Of a stretch of 49,380 nucleotides of DNA, positions 32,066-40,283 are shown one piece after another. The position numbers were made by a program, and so were the translations under genes. This DNA comes from a virus. Each line of letters begins with the position of its first letter. Positions within the stretch are counted from its first letter, which is position 1. The stretch is taken from positions 1 through 49,380 of the IMG/VR virus record IMGVR_UViG_3300021602_000165; one strand, written 5' to 3'. The notes beneath the pieces were generated by a model. That model worked only from the letters and a program-made list of their open reading frames with translations, was not told the origin of the DNA and did no database searches.

Positions 32066-32662
32066 ATGGATATCTTAGAACAAAATTTAAAAGAAATTAG
32101 GCCTAAACGTAAGTCTAATGTTAAACGTAACGACAAGTCCTATGCAGATTGTTTAACCACAACTACATCAGAGCTCGAGCGCCTACTAGAACTATATCGT
32201 ACTACAGTTTTTGACGAAGATATGCGAGCGAGGCTACTACGTGATAGCATTGATCACCATATCCGTCGATATCATGGATACGCTATCCAAGGCAAGATTA
32301 ACTCACACTACCATCAAAGGGGTGTTAGTTTAAAAGCCAAGGATACAATCTTTGAACACGTTATCCCAGCGGCACAGGTTCGTGATTTATTAATCGAAAA
32401 CAAACTATCAATAAATCAAGCTCTTAACGTGCCTACATGCCGTGTATCACGCAAAGGTAACAGTTTGCTCAATGCCCGTGGTATGCACGATCGTAATACA
32501 GATCCTTGGAACTTTTTTAAACGCTACAAAACAGGCATGGCAGAATTAGACAAAGATGGTAATACAGTATTTCCCGAGTTTGAAGCATACAACGGACAAG
32601 GAATACCCAACCTAGATACGTGGACTTTGCGTGATCATTTTAACTTGTTTGCGATAATTTAG
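32066..32662 (+). CDS. Unknown 198-residue protein
   Basis: Starts one base after the 400-residue protein's stop. Basic N-terminus (EIRPKRKSNVKRNDK), helical centre with SELERLLELYRTTVFDE, then HIRRYHGYAIQGKINSHYHQRG and TIFEHVIPAAQVRDLL. The His/Arg-rich centre, with an EHVIP segment, is reminiscent of HNH-type nuclease surroundings (xxEHVxP), but no full motif is visible. Confidence 0.65.
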   Translation: MDILEQNLKEIRPKRKSNVKRNDKSYADCLTTTTSELERLLELYRTTVFDEDMRARLLRDSIDHHIRRYHGYAIQGKINSHYHQRGVSLKAKDTIFEHVIPAAQVRDLLIENKLSINQALNVPTCRVSRKGNSLLNARGMHDRNTDPWNFFKRYKTGMAELDKDGNTVFPEFEAYNGQGIPNLDTWTLRDHFNLFAII

Positions 32663-32670
32663 AGGACAAT

Positions 32671-33072
32671 ATGACAAATTTATGGGCACCCGAATGTGCA
32701 TTACCGGATTGCAACGAACAAGTGGGATACCACAAAAAATATAATAGGACAGGGCAACAAGCACCAGGATACAAGTGGAAGATGTTTTGCAATTATCACA
32801 GAGGAAAAGGAAAATTTATTGTTGATAAATGGAAACTCGATCAAGGGTGCTCTAACACCGATACACATCACAGTTTTATCTGTACCTCGTATATTACCAA
32901 ATCAGATCAACTTGATGTAAATCACATAGATGGTAATCGTCATAATAGCGATCCAAAAAATCTCGAGTTGCTTTGTCGAGTATGCCACCAGCGTGTGACC
33001 ACAGATAACGGACATCACTTAACTAGATACAGCAATCAAGTCAATCTAGATCCTGCATTGTTTGAATTTTAA
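32671..33072 (+). CDS. HNH endonuclease
   Basis: 133 residues behind GAGGA. The nuclease motif is LDVNHIDGNRHN (H85, D87), NLELLC (N97) and CRVCHQR (CxxC plus H106). Extra Cys at 9, 14, 40, 60, 71 suggest a further zinc site. Role: metal-dependent DNA cleavage; it could be a homing nuclease or part of the cluster's function. No intron or intein is seen around it. Confidence 0.82.
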   Translation: MTNLWAPECALPDCNEQVGYHKKYNRTGQQAPGYKWKMFCNYHRGKGKFIVDKWKLDQGCSNTDTHHSFICTSYITKSDQLDVNHIDGNRHNSDPKNLELLCRVCHQRVTTDNGHHLTRYSNQVNLDPALFEF

Positions 33073-34218
33073 ATGATAGACGCTTACTACGATCAAATAT
33101 GTCAGGAGTGGGGAGTAATTCCCTCTTCCGATGTATGTACTGGATACGAATCGGTGTTGCCCAGCCTACAAGCATTAAGTAAAGAAGCATGGTTACTTGC
33201 CAACGACGCTGGCAAGGAACAAATACAACAAGAAGTATTTGACATCTATCGCCAGGTAAACATTGTTCCTGTTACTTACTACAGCCTTGAAGGTTGCCGC
33301 AAACAATTAGTCGAATTATCAAATAAAAAGAAATTAGTCCAAGATCGCACACTTGGCGTTGGCAACAACGAAGGACTGGCTTTTGGCAGATTCTGGTTTC
33401 CAAATATGCAAGATGCAAAATGGAATACCAATGCAACTGTAAGCATACGTGCCCGCTTCAATCATGATAATAAACTTAAACGTGCAATTAAGTTATGCTA
33501 TGTACATCGTGACGAGGGCATTGATAGTGTCATCCCAAAGAATCTACGTAGAGCATTGGAACTAGTCAACGGCGGCACAATACAAAACTTTAAGCCAATG
33601 AATGCCAGAGCCATTTGGGAATACATCTGTCCTAGCTTTATGGGTAGTGTGTTAGACTTTTCAAGTGGTTATGGCGGACGTATGATGGGTGCAATGACCA
33701 GCCGTATGCGATATCATTACACTGGCATAGATCCAAACACCCAAACATACCAAGGTCTCAATGCCCTTGGGTCGTTGCTACATACATCTGGGTTGGGCTT
33801 AGGTTACGAAATGCACAATATACCTAGCGAAGAATTTAATCCAGTTGAGGGCGCATACGATGCGGCTTTTTCAAGTCCGCCATACTTCAATCTTGAAACG
33901 TACACAGACGAACCAACACAATGTATGAATCGTTACCCTGGATTGGATTTATGGTTTGAAGGTTATGTAGTGCCTACATTAAAGATGATCTACAAAGGGT
34001 TAGCAAGCGACGGCATTTATGCTGTTAACATTGCCGATTATAAGAACGGTAAAGATCAGTTTGCCATTGTTGATCGTTGGAAAGCGATTAGCGGGCAAGT
34101 GGGATTTAAATATGTGGAACAGATAGATATGCTACTAAATGTTCGTCCCGGTGTTGGTAATAACAAATTAGAAAAGGCCTACAAGTCAGAAGGTATTTAC
34201 TTATTTAGAAAAGTGTAG
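33073..34218 (+). CDS. DNA methyltransferase (N6-adenine/N4-cytosine type)
   Basis: 381 residues, starting directly after the HNH stop. Motif I VLDFSSGYGG lies near 194-203 and the catalytic motif IV SSPPYF near 267-272, followed by IYAVNIADYKNG. The order I then IV fits alpha- or gamma-class amino-methylases. The 190-residue N-terminal region is unassigned and may hold recognition functions. Flanked by two nuclease genes. Confidence 0.8.
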   Translation: MIDAYYDQICQEWGVIPSSDVCTGYESVLPSLQALSKEAWLLANDAGKEQIQQEVFDIYRQVNIVPVTYYSLEGCRKQLVELSNKKKLVQDRTLGVGNNEGLAFGRFWFPNMQDAKWNTNATVSIRARFNHDNKLKRAIKLCYVHRDEGIDSVIPKNLRRALELVNGGTIQNFKPMNARAIWEYICPSFMGSVLDFSSGYGGRMMGAMTSRMRYHYTGIDPNTQTYQGLNALGSLLHTSGLGLGYEMHNIPSEEFNPVEGAYDAAFSSPPYFNLETYTDEPTQCMNRYPGLDLWFEGYVVPTLKMIYKGLASDGIYAVNIADYKNGKDQFAIVDRWKAISGQVGFKYVEQIDMLLNVRPGVGNNKLEKAYKSEGIYLFRKV

Positions 34219-34230
34219 TATACTGATAGC

Positions 34231-34878
34231 ATGTCAAAATTAGCCAGAATACTTGCACAAAATATTAGATCCGGATCCGGCAACCACGGATTAACAGAAG
34301 ACCAATTATACGAAATATTCCATCCAGTTAATAACGTTGACCAATTGGCCTACAGTCTATACAAATGTGCCGAAGTAAGTGGCAAGAGTGCATTTACCAC
34401 GCAGTTGGTTACGTTAAGTAGGCCATTGTTATCAGACTTTACAGCATGGCATCAAATTGACGAACCATGGAACGAATCATGGAACTTTGATAAAGCTCAC
34501 CCAGGATGCTACATATATGGATTGTTTGAAACTGTAGTGCCAGCTGGGCCAGCTGATTTTTTAGACAGTAATGTATTTTACATTGGCGAATCACGTGCCA
34601 CCAGTAGGCATAGTATGTTGGGGAGACGCACAGATTTTAAAGGTACTGTACGCAATGATCGATTGAGTCCATATGGTTGTGGTACAGCATTTAAAATGCA
34701 CTTTGGCAAAGATAAGATTAATTACGTGCATCAAGCATATCTGCCAATGCACCCAAGTTACTGCAAAACCACAGAGTTAGATTTGTTAGCAGAATACTAC
34801 AAAAAATATCAGCAAATACCAGCATGTAACCCACCTCTTGATTCCACTAAAGTAATAAAGCACTTAAAAAATCAGTAA
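34231..34878 (+). CDS. GIY-YIG nuclease-like protein
   Basis: 215 residues. The GIY part is GCYIYGLFE (near 92-100), the YIG part VFYIGES (115-121), followed by an Arg-rich LGRRTDFKG and a later acidic TTELDLLAEYY that can supply the metal-binding Glu. Residues 1-85 are an extra helical region. A TATACT box (34219-34224) with TTTACT 17 bases before it would give a leaderless transcript; no ribosome site is seen. Confidence 0.65.
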   Translation: MSKLARILAQNIRSGSGNHGLTEDQLYEIFHPVNNVDQLAYSLYKCAEVSGKSAFTTQLVTLSRPLLSDFTAWHQIDEPWNESWNFDKAHPGCYIYGLFETVVPAGPADFLDSNVFYIGESRATSRHSMLGRRTDFKGTVRNDRLSPYGCGTAFKMHFGKDKINYVHQAYLPMHPSYCKTTELDLLAEYYKKYQQIPACNPPLDSTKVIKHLKNQ

Positions 34879-34958
34879 AATCAATGACTTACGTAGCCTA
34901 TATTTTGGTTGTCCAATAAATCCATTTCGTTTACAATAGCTTCATACAGTTAGATAAC
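34878..34958 (+). repeat. Promoter-leader cassette, copy 1
   Basis: AAATCAATGACTTAC (34878-34892), then a promoter, then CATACAGTTAGATAAC (34943-34958). The same three elements recur 326-327 bases downstream at 35204-35285 with the same internal spacing. Confidence 0.75.
34909..34937 (+). promoter_or_regulatory. Sigma70-type promoter with CCAATAAATC extension
   Basis: TTGTCC (34909-34914), 17-base spacer, TACAAT (34932-34937). The sequence overlapping the -35 end, CCAATAAATC, recurs at three other promoters in the window. Confidence 0.75.
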
Positions 34959-34967
34959 GGAGCAAAA

Positions 34968-35201
34968 ATGCAAAATTATGTGCAAATGACAGTTGGTGGA
35001 ATGCAAGCGATGGTTCCAGTCGAACATGCTAAAAAAGTGCAAAAAAAGCAAGAACTAGTGGCACAAGCGATGCGCCTGCAAACAGGTATGGAATCTTGCA
35101 CCGGCGTCGCCCACACGATTTTGCAAGAGCAGTTGATGGAAACCATGGGTAAAATCCGTAATTTAAACCGTCGTATTCCCCCGTGCGTTAAATTTATCTA
35201 A
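34968..35201 (+). CDS. Small unknown helical protein
   Basis: 77 residues behind CGGAG and its own promoter. Gln/Met-rich, with a helix VEHAKKVQKKQELVAQAMRL and a basic end (KIRNLNRRIPPCVKF). No family recognised. It lies between the two copies of a duplicated promoter cassette. Confidence 0.62.
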   Translation: MQNYVQMTVGGMQAMVPVEHAKKVQKKQELVAQAMRLQTGMESCTGVAHTILQEQLMETMGKIRNLNRRIPPCVKFI

Positions 35202-35203
35202 TG

Positions 35204-35285
35204 AAATCAATGACTTACAACGTCTTTATTTTCGGTTGACCCGAAATTCAGGTCCGTGTATAATGTATACATACAGTTAGATAAC
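35204..35285 (+). repeat. Promoter-leader cassette, copy 2
   Basis: AAATCAATGACTTAC (35204-35218) and CATACAGTTAGATAAC (35270-35285) frame a promoter, matching copy 1 at 34878-34958. Confidence 0.75.
35236..35264 (+). promoter_or_regulatory. Sigma70-type promoter
   Basis: TTGACC (35236-35241), 17-base spacer, TATAAT (35259-35264). Near-consensus; drives the gene at 35297. Confidence 0.82.
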
Positions 35286-35296
35286 AGGAGAAACAA

Positions 35297-35632
35297 ATGG
35301 ATAAAAGCACGTTAGATTTTGCAGTAAAAAATGAAACTAAATTTTACATTGACGAAACTGATAGCAAGTCCGGTCCTGTGGTTCGTTGGAACACCAGCAA
35401 TAATATCCCGTTTCAAGACATGTTAGAAGCTTTTGTTAGCCTGGGCTACATTGGCCAATTGGAATTGCAGAACAGTTTGGATCAACGCAAAATTGAAGAC
35501 CGTATTGCGATCGAAGCATATCGCAAGAATTTTAAGGGCTATGATTCCGAGACATTAGCGGAGATGCGTAGCGAATTTGGTTCTGGTGCTAAGGTAGTGA
35601 ACGTGCTAACCGGTACGGTAACCCAACTGTAA
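35297..35632 (+). CDS. Unknown small protein
   Basis: 111 residues behind AGGAG and a near-consensus promoter. Features are NETKFYIDETDSKSGPVVRW and a helix LELQNSLDQRKIEDRIAIE. No family recognised. Likely highly transcribed, possibly early. Confidence 0.65.
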   Translation: MDKSTLDFAVKNETKFYIDETDSKSGPVVRWNTSNNIPFQDMLEAFVSLGYIGQLELQNSLDQRKIEDRIAIEAYRKNFKGYDSETLAEMRSEFGSGAKVVNVLTGTVTQL

Positions 35633-35644
35633 TTGGAGATGCAA

Positions 35645-35884
35645 ATGATTACATCAGTCAAACTGCAAGAGATAATTTCCCATACTCCGCAGACATTAGC
35701 CACTGTATTAGATTTTTCAGGTTATACTGGCGCACAATTTAAGAGCGCGGAGTTTATAGGTATCACCAATAGTGGTGAATTTTGCTACAAGGTTGTGTAT
35801 CACGATGAGTGTGGTACGGGTGAGGCTGTGGGCAAAGTATTTTTGGCTTATAAAAAAGATGGCACAGTGGTTGCTGATTATTAA
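35645..35884 (+). CDS. Unknown small protein
   Basis: 79 residues from ATG 35645, six bases after TTGGAG. Beta-rich with EFIGITNSGEFCYKVVYHD and VGKVFLAYKKDGTVV. No family recognised. Confidence 0.6.
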   Translation: MITSVKLQEIISHTPQTLATVLDFSGYTGAQFKSAEFIGITNSGEFCYKVVYHDECGTGEAVGKVFLAYKKDGTVVADY

Positions 35885-35897
35885 TTAAGGAATAAAA

Positions 35898-36089
35898 ATG
35901 GATATTACATTGCGTAAGATAACAGCAACAGAAGCAGAAGATTTGTCGTATAGCCAGGAGTATGCAGAATACATCATGGAGCATAGTGCAGGTGATCGAC
36001 TTATCTGTAACGGCGACACTTTACTAGAAGCGCAAGAAGATGGATACTTGTGGGAGAGTTTTTTAGATAGCATGGGATTGGAAGAATAA
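35898..36089 (+). CDS. Small acidic protein
   Basis: 63 residues behind AAGGA. DITLRKITATEAEDL then an acidic helix. No family recognised. Last gene before a new promoter. Confidence 0.6.
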   Translation: MDITLRKITATEAEDLSYSQEYAEYIMEHSAGDRLICNGDTLLEAQEDGYLWESFLDSMGLEE

Positions 36090-36096
36090 TTTTTGG

Positions 36097-36125
36097 TTGT
36101 CCAATAAATCCGTTTACCGTATAAT
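36097..36125 (+). promoter_or_regulatory. Sigma70-type promoter with CCAATAAATC extension
   Basis: TTGTCC (36097-36102), 17-base spacer beginning AATAAATCCG, TATAAT (36120-36125). Confidence 0.82.
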
Positions 36126-36155
36126 ATGTGTATAGTTAATAACAAGGAGTAGTTC

Positions 36156-36611
36156 ATGAAGACGTTCCAATTTGCAGGTTTTAGTCGTGTAGCCGGTGAA
36201 CTTAAATTTCGCACCGCAATGAGTCAAGCCCGTGCTCAGCAATTGGCCAAGCTCGGCGACACTGATGTCAATATGACTATACTTCCTACACTAATGTCTA
36301 AAACAGAAGCCGCTAAATGGTGCTTGACTTCACCTGTGTTTGACAAGTGTGGCGAAGATGTGTTGGCATTGTTTACTACCAATGCAGTGGATGAGAATCC
36401 GTTTGTTGCCAAGGCACCCAAGGCAGTTAAAAAGCCAAAGACCGTTAAGGTTACTGTCCCGGCCGCAAAGGTCCAAGGACTCGTCAAAGCTAAGACAGTC
36501 ATCTATGAGGATGTTGCACCATCACAATCCTCAAAAGATAAAGCAAAGGCACGTGCCGAGTTTATGAAGATGCTCGCGGAAGTGCGCGACGAAGTTGAGC
36601 GTGGCGTATAA
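36156..36611 (+). CDS. Unknown protein with basic Ala/Lys/Val linker
   Basis: 151 residues with its own promoter and AAGGAG. N-terminal domain to about residue 85, then a low-complexity KAPKAVKKPKTVKVT linker and a helical C-terminus AEFMKMLAEVRDEVERG. Histone-like Lys/Ala/Pro linkers often bind nucleic acid; otherwise unrecognised. Confidence 0.65.
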   Translation: MKTFQFAGFSRVAGELKFRTAMSQARAQQLAKLGDTDVNMTILPTLMSKTEAAKWCLTSPVFDKCGEDVLALFTTNAVDENPFVAKAPKAVKKPKTVKVTVPAAKVQGLVKAKTVIYEDVAPSQSSKDKAKARAEFMKMLAEVRDEVERGV

Positions 36612-36616
36612 TACAG

Positions 36617-36645
36617 TTGACCAATAAATCGTAACATCGTATAAT
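36617..36645 (+). promoter_or_regulatory. Sigma70-type promoter with CCAATAAATC extension
   Basis: TTGACC (36617-36622), 17-base spacer beginning AATAAATCG, TATAAT (36640-36645). Drives the MoxR-like gene. Confidence 0.85.
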
Positions 36646-36674
36646 AGTTTTACATTAACAAAAAGGAGTTTTAA

Positions 36675-37778
36675 ATGGCCGTGACTGAAAACCGTAGTGT
36701 AACCCCAAACGAAGCACGTAGTCGTGTTTTGCGTTGTTTTAAAAATAAGCGTCCTGTTTTCTTGTGGGGTCCTCCGGGAATCGGCAAGTCAGAATTGGTT
36801 GCTGGTTTGTGTGAAGATCTCGGCGGGCATATGATTGATATGCGACTGGGACAATGTGAGCCAACTGACATCCGTGGTATCCCGTTCTTCAATAAAAATA
36901 AAGAGGTAATGGATTGGGCTCCCCCAATTGAATTGCCTAGCGAAGAACTCGCTAAAAAGTATCCTATCATTGTGTTGTTCTTGGATGAGCTGAACTCAGC
37001 GGCTCCGGCTGTGCAAGCGGCAGCTTATCAATTGATTTTGAATCGTGGTGTCGGTACTTATCGCTTGCCGGACAATGTTGTTATGGTTGCCGCAGGTAAT
37101 CGCGAATCTGACAAGGGTGTTACTTATCGTATGCCAAGTCCTTTGGCGAATCGTTTCGTTCACTTGGAAGTGCGGACAGATTTCCAATCTTGGGAACAGT
37201 GGGCTGTCAATCACAAAATCCACAAGGACGTTGTTGGTTACATCGGTTTTGCTAAACAGGACTTGATGGACTTTGATCCTAAATCGTCAAGCCGTGCGTT
37301 TGCTACTCCGCGTAGCTGGTTCTTTGTGTCACAGTTTCTTGAGGACGATGAAGCAACCGATGCAGAGCTTGTAGATTTGATCTCAGGTACTATTGGCGAA
37401 GGACTTGCTATTAAGTTTATGGCACACCGCAAAGTGTCTGGGCAGATGCCAAAAGCAGAAGATATTTTGGCCGGTAAAGTCAAGGAACTCAAAGTTAAGG
37501 AAGTGTCAGCGATGTATTCGCTTACTATTAGCCTGTGCTACGAGCTCCAGGAACAGTTTAAGAAACTCGGTAAAGATAAACTGTCCGACTGGCACGCTCA
37601 AGCGGATCACTTCCTACGTTTTATGATGGATAATTTTACTACAGAGCTCGTTGTTATGGGTGCTCGTGTTGCGCTAACCACGTATAACTTGCCCATGGTT
37701 CCAGGTAAGATGAAATCGTTTGATGAGTTCCATCAGCGTTTTGGCAAATACATCATTGCCGCAAGTGGCAAGAACTAA
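36675..37778 (+). CDS. MoxR-type AAA+ ATPase
   Basis: 367 residues. Walker A GPPGIGKS (32-39), Walker B VLFLDELNSA (D104, E105), sensor 1 MVAAGNRE near 137, then PSPLANRF with an arginine finger region. MoxR ATPases act as chaperones for partner VWA proteins. The VWA/metallopeptidase gene is one lipoprotein gene downstream under its own similar promoter, the usual MoxR-VWA pairing. AGGAG ribosome site. Confidence 0.9.
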   Translation: MAVTENRSVTPNEARSRVLRCFKNKRPVFLWGPPGIGKSELVAGLCEDLGGHMIDMRLGQCEPTDIRGIPFFNKNKEVMDWAPPIELPSEELAKKYPIIVLFLDELNSAAPAVQAAAYQLILNRGVGTYRLPDNVVMVAAGNRESDKGVTYRMPSPLANRFVHLEVRTDFQSWEQWAVNHKIHKDVVGYIGFAKQDLMDFDPKSSSRAFATPRSWFFVSQFLEDDEATDAELVDLISGTIGEGLAIKFMAHRKVSGQMPKAEDILAGKVKELKVKEVSAMYSLTISLCYELQEQFKKLGKDKLSDWHAQADHFLRFMMDNFTTELVVMGARVALTTYNLPMVPGKMKSFDEFHQRFGKYIIAASGKN

Positions 37779-37807
37779 GAATCCGTTAGTCACGGTCGGG
37801 GGCATTC

Positions 37808-38134
37808 GTGAGATATAAGTCCTCCGTTTTTATAGTGCTACTGCTACATGGTTGCGCGGCACCAGTTATGTTCGGTGTAGGTGCTACCAGTATAGCAGTA
37901 ACAGAAACTACTGGAAAATCTGTAACCGACCATGTTGTTAGTACAGCAAAGGAAAAAGATTGCAGACTCTCAAGATATTTTAAAGGTGAGCAAGTGTGCC
38001 AAGAAGTAGAAACTGTACGATCATCTGTTACTGTTAGTAGTCCAACAAGACCTATAATAATTGATTCAAACTCAACGATTAAATCGTATGAAGAGGTATT
38101 GGTAAGGCGGCGAAACACGTCTTACGTTAAATAG
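37808..38134 (+). CDS. Small lipoprotein
   Basis: 108 residues from GTG 37808. Hydrophobic signal FIVLLLHGCAAP with lipobox LHGC, so lipid attachment at C16 is predicted. The middle (TGKSVTDHVVSTAKEKDCRL, EQVCQEV) resembles small lipoproteins of Proteobacteria. The TTGK/DHVVS pattern could have been acquired from a host. An outer-membrane spanin partner role is possible but no inner-membrane spanin is seen. Confidence 0.6.
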   Translation: MRYKSSVFIVLLLHGCAAPVMFGVGATSIAVTETTGKSVTDHVVSTAKEKDCRLSRYFKGEQVCQEVETVRSSVTVSSPTRPIIIDSNSTIKSYEEVLVRRRNTSYVK

Positions 38135-38140
38135 TATTAG

Positions 38141-38170
38141 TAGACCAATAAATCAAAGTCGTGCTATACT
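38141..38170 (+). promoter_or_regulatory. Promoter with CCAATAAATC extension
   Basis: TAGACC (38141-38146), 18-base spacer beginning AATAAATCA, TATACT (38165-38170). The -35 is poorer than its relatives. Confidence 0.65.
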
Positions 38171-38199
38171 ATGTATATAAATTAATCAAAGGAAGAAAA

Positions 38200-39483
38200 A
38201 TGGCAAATCACGTAATCCATAATGTTGCAGTAGCAGAACCCGAAGCTACCGCACCGGTTCGTAAGCCCACAGATCCTAAAGTTGATGCCGCGGCACGTGA
38301 AAAATTGATTACTGCACGTATTGGACTCTTGCTCAAGGCACCGTTCTTTGGTAACCTTGCAACACGTATGACTCTAGTAAACGGTGACGACTGGTTGCCC
38401 ACCGCCGCAACAGACGGACGTAAATTTTACTACAATTCGGAATTCGTCAACAACATGCCTTTGAAGCAGGTTGAGTTTTTGGTTGGGCATGAAGTATTAC
38501 ATGCCGTATATGATCATATGGGACGACGCGGCGAACGTAATCCTAAAGTGTGGAACATTGCAGATGACTTTTGCGTTAATGCAGATTTGATTGAACAAAA
38601 GATTGGCGAAAAGATTACCGTATGCGGCGTATTGTATGATCCCAAATACAAAGGTATGTCAGCAGAAGAAGTATACGATGACCTAATGAAGAATGCCAAC
38701 AAAATTAATTTTGATGATCTTGCTAAATTGTTGCTGGACGAGCACTTAGATGGTGACGGTGACGGTGACGGTAAAGAAGGCGACAAAGATGGTAAGGGTC
38801 GTCCTAAATTGTCCGATGCTGAGAAAAAAGCCATCCGCGATGAGATTAAAGAAGCAGTAATCTCAGCTGCCAATGCTGCTGGCGCAGGTAACTTGCCAAG
38901 TGGCGTCAAGCGTCTTATTAAGGACATGACGGAACCACAAATTAGTTGGAAGGAATTGTTGGAGCAACAAATCCAAAGCACCATTAAAAATGATTTTTCT
39001 TTTGCTCGTCCAAATCGTAAGGGCTGGCACATGGATGCTATTCTTCCGGGAATGAAGCCAGGCGACACCATTGACATTGCTGTTTGTATTGACCAATCGG
39101 GTAGTATTAGCGGAGAAGATAGCAAGTGTTTCCTAAGTGAGATCCGTGGCATCATGGAAGCATACGATGAATACAAGATTCGCTTGTGGTGCTTTGATAC
39201 TGAAATTTACAACGATCAAGAGTTTAACAGCGACAATATGAAAGACATCGCCGAATACGAACCAATGGGCGGTGGCGGTACTGACTTTATGGCAAATTGG
39301 ACTTACATGAAAGAACATGGTATCGAACCCAAGAAGTTTATCATGTTTACAGATGGTATGCCGTTTGGTGAATGGGGCGATGAAAATTATTGTGATACCG
39401 TTTGGATTATTAAAGGTAATCCCGGATGTGAGCCACCATGGGGCATTTGGGCGCACTACGAAGAAGAGGCTAAAAAGAAATGA
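38200..39483 (+). CDS. Metallopeptidase-like plus VWA-domain protein (DUF2201 type)
   Basis: 427 residues from ATG 38200 behind AAAGGAAG. The N-terminal domain has VGHEVLHAVYDH with zinc-protease HExxH (H97, E98, H101). A flexible Asp/Gly linker (DGDGDGDGKEGDKDGKG) lies near 185-200. The C-terminal VWA-like domain has MIDAS CIDQSGSIS (D298, S300, S302), a Thr in GGGGTDF, and FTDGMP. Family knowledge: VWA partners of MoxR ATPases. The catalytic role in phage is not established. Confidence 0.88.
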   Translation: MANHVIHNVAVAEPEATAPVRKPTDPKVDAAAREKLITARIGLLLKAPFFGNLATRMTLVNGDDWLPTAATDGRKFYYNSEFVNNMPLKQVEFLVGHEVLHAVYDHMGRRGERNPKVWNIADDFCVNADLIEQKIGEKITVCGVLYDPKYKGMSAEEVYDDLMKNANKINFDDLAKLLLDEHLDGDGDGDGKEGDKDGKGRPKLSDAEKKAIRDEIKEAVISAANAAGAGNLPSGVKRLIKDMTEPQISWKELLEQQIQSTIKNDFSFARPNRKGWHMDAILPGMKPGDTIDIAVCIDQSGSISGEDSKCFLSEIRGIMEAYDEYKIRLWCFDTEIYNDQEFNSDNMKDIAEYEPMGGGGTDFMANWTYMKEHGIEPKKFIMFTDGMPFGEWGDENYCDTVWIIKGNPGCEPPWGIWAHYEEEAKKK

Positions 39484-39674
39484 GAATTACTAACCAACAA
39501 GCATACGAAACTTATCAGCAGATACAGGACATAAAGAAACTTGAGCGTAGACACGAAGCTCTCCAAGTCGAAGAACGACGTATACACGACCAAATTAAAG
39601 CCAACGATGCGGCACGTACCGAATACAATCGCCGTATGGGACGCAATGGACAAAACGTAGATGTACTCGCATAA
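39480..39674 (+). CDS. Small coiled-coil protein
   Basis: 64 residues, overlapping the VWA gene stop (ATGA). Almost entirely helical and charged (IKKLERRHEALQVEERRI). Possibly part of the MoxR/VWA operon. No family recognised. Confidence 0.58.
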   Translation: MRITNQQAYETYQQIQDIKKLERRHEALQVEERRIHDQIKANDAARTEYNRRMGRNGQNVDVLA

Positions 39675-39682
39675 AGAAAACT

Positions 39683-40012
39683 ATGAAAACTATATTGCAT
39701 AATGTAAACACCACTGCTGTTCCTGAAAAAGATTTGCCTCTTACTCCCGAAGTAAAACTAATCAATGCTCCGGAGGATCTCGATACAGCAATTAAACGTA
39801 TCATGGCACTGGAGATGGCGCTTGAGGATATTTCAAGGGCCGCAGAAATTGTTAGTATTACAGGGCAGTTGAGTATTTTAGATAGCTTTAAAAGAGCCGC
39901 GGACACAACTCTGGAGTCTAAGATCCAAATTGAGCAACCAGATATGAATGAGAATTTTAAACTTACTGTTATCACCGACAAAGAAGAAAGCACTAGTGCT
40001 GAAACTAAATGA
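39683..40012 (+). CDS. Unknown small protein
   Basis: 109 residues. N-terminus of about 30 residues unstructured, then a helix LDTAIKRIMALEMALEDISRA. The A-rich upstream AAAGAAAA offers only a weak ribosome site. Function unknown. Confidence 0.58.
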   Translation: MKTILHNVNTTAVPEKDLPLTPEVKLINAPEDLDTAIKRIMALEMALEDISRAAEIVSITGQLSILDSFKRAADTTLESKIQIEQPDMNENFKLTVITDKEESTSAETK

Positions 40013-40283
40013 TGTAAATCCACTGTCCGTTTTTGGGTTGCGACAAGTTGATCATTGTCCCCCGCATTTTGTTGTATTTCGATTTGAAGTATATACCCAA
40101 GAAAAAACAATTACAGATTGGATTTGGGAGAACCTCGAAGGGAGGTTCTTTTTTGGTGACGACTATATAAGCACTACTGGGGGAAGTGTGGCAATGCAAA
40201 AAATGGTTGGGTTTGAGATTCCGGGAGAAGCTAGTTATTTTACCCTATTGCTGAGCACGTTTAATAGTCCAGAAAACTGGTAA
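39996..40283 (+). CDS. Conserved small phage protein
   Basis: About 95 residues with probable GTG start 39996, overlapping the upstream gene by 17 bases. FVVFRFEVY, ITDWIWENLEGRFFFGD and GFEIPGEASYF are segments I associate with a small phage family of unknown function. The start is uncertain. Confidence 0.6.
   Translation: MLKLNDVNPLSVFGLRQVDHCPPHFVVFRFEVYTQEKTITDWIWENLEGRFFFGDDYISTTGGSVAMQKMVGFEIPGEASYFTLLLSTFNSPENW

Noticed and set aside
32671-33072. HNH gene as part of a self-splicing intron or intein
   Set aside because: Its neighbours are complete, separate frames; no interrupted gene or splice-site-like sequence is visible.
38751-38775. Tandem GACGGT-type repeats
   Set aside because: They encode an Asp/Gly linker between the two domains of the VWA protein; coding low complexity rather than a separate repeat element.
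38514-39176. 220-codon open frame on the minus strand
   Set aside because: Antisense to the metallopeptidase-VWA gene, whose catalytic motifs are unambiguous; Ser-rich shadow translation.
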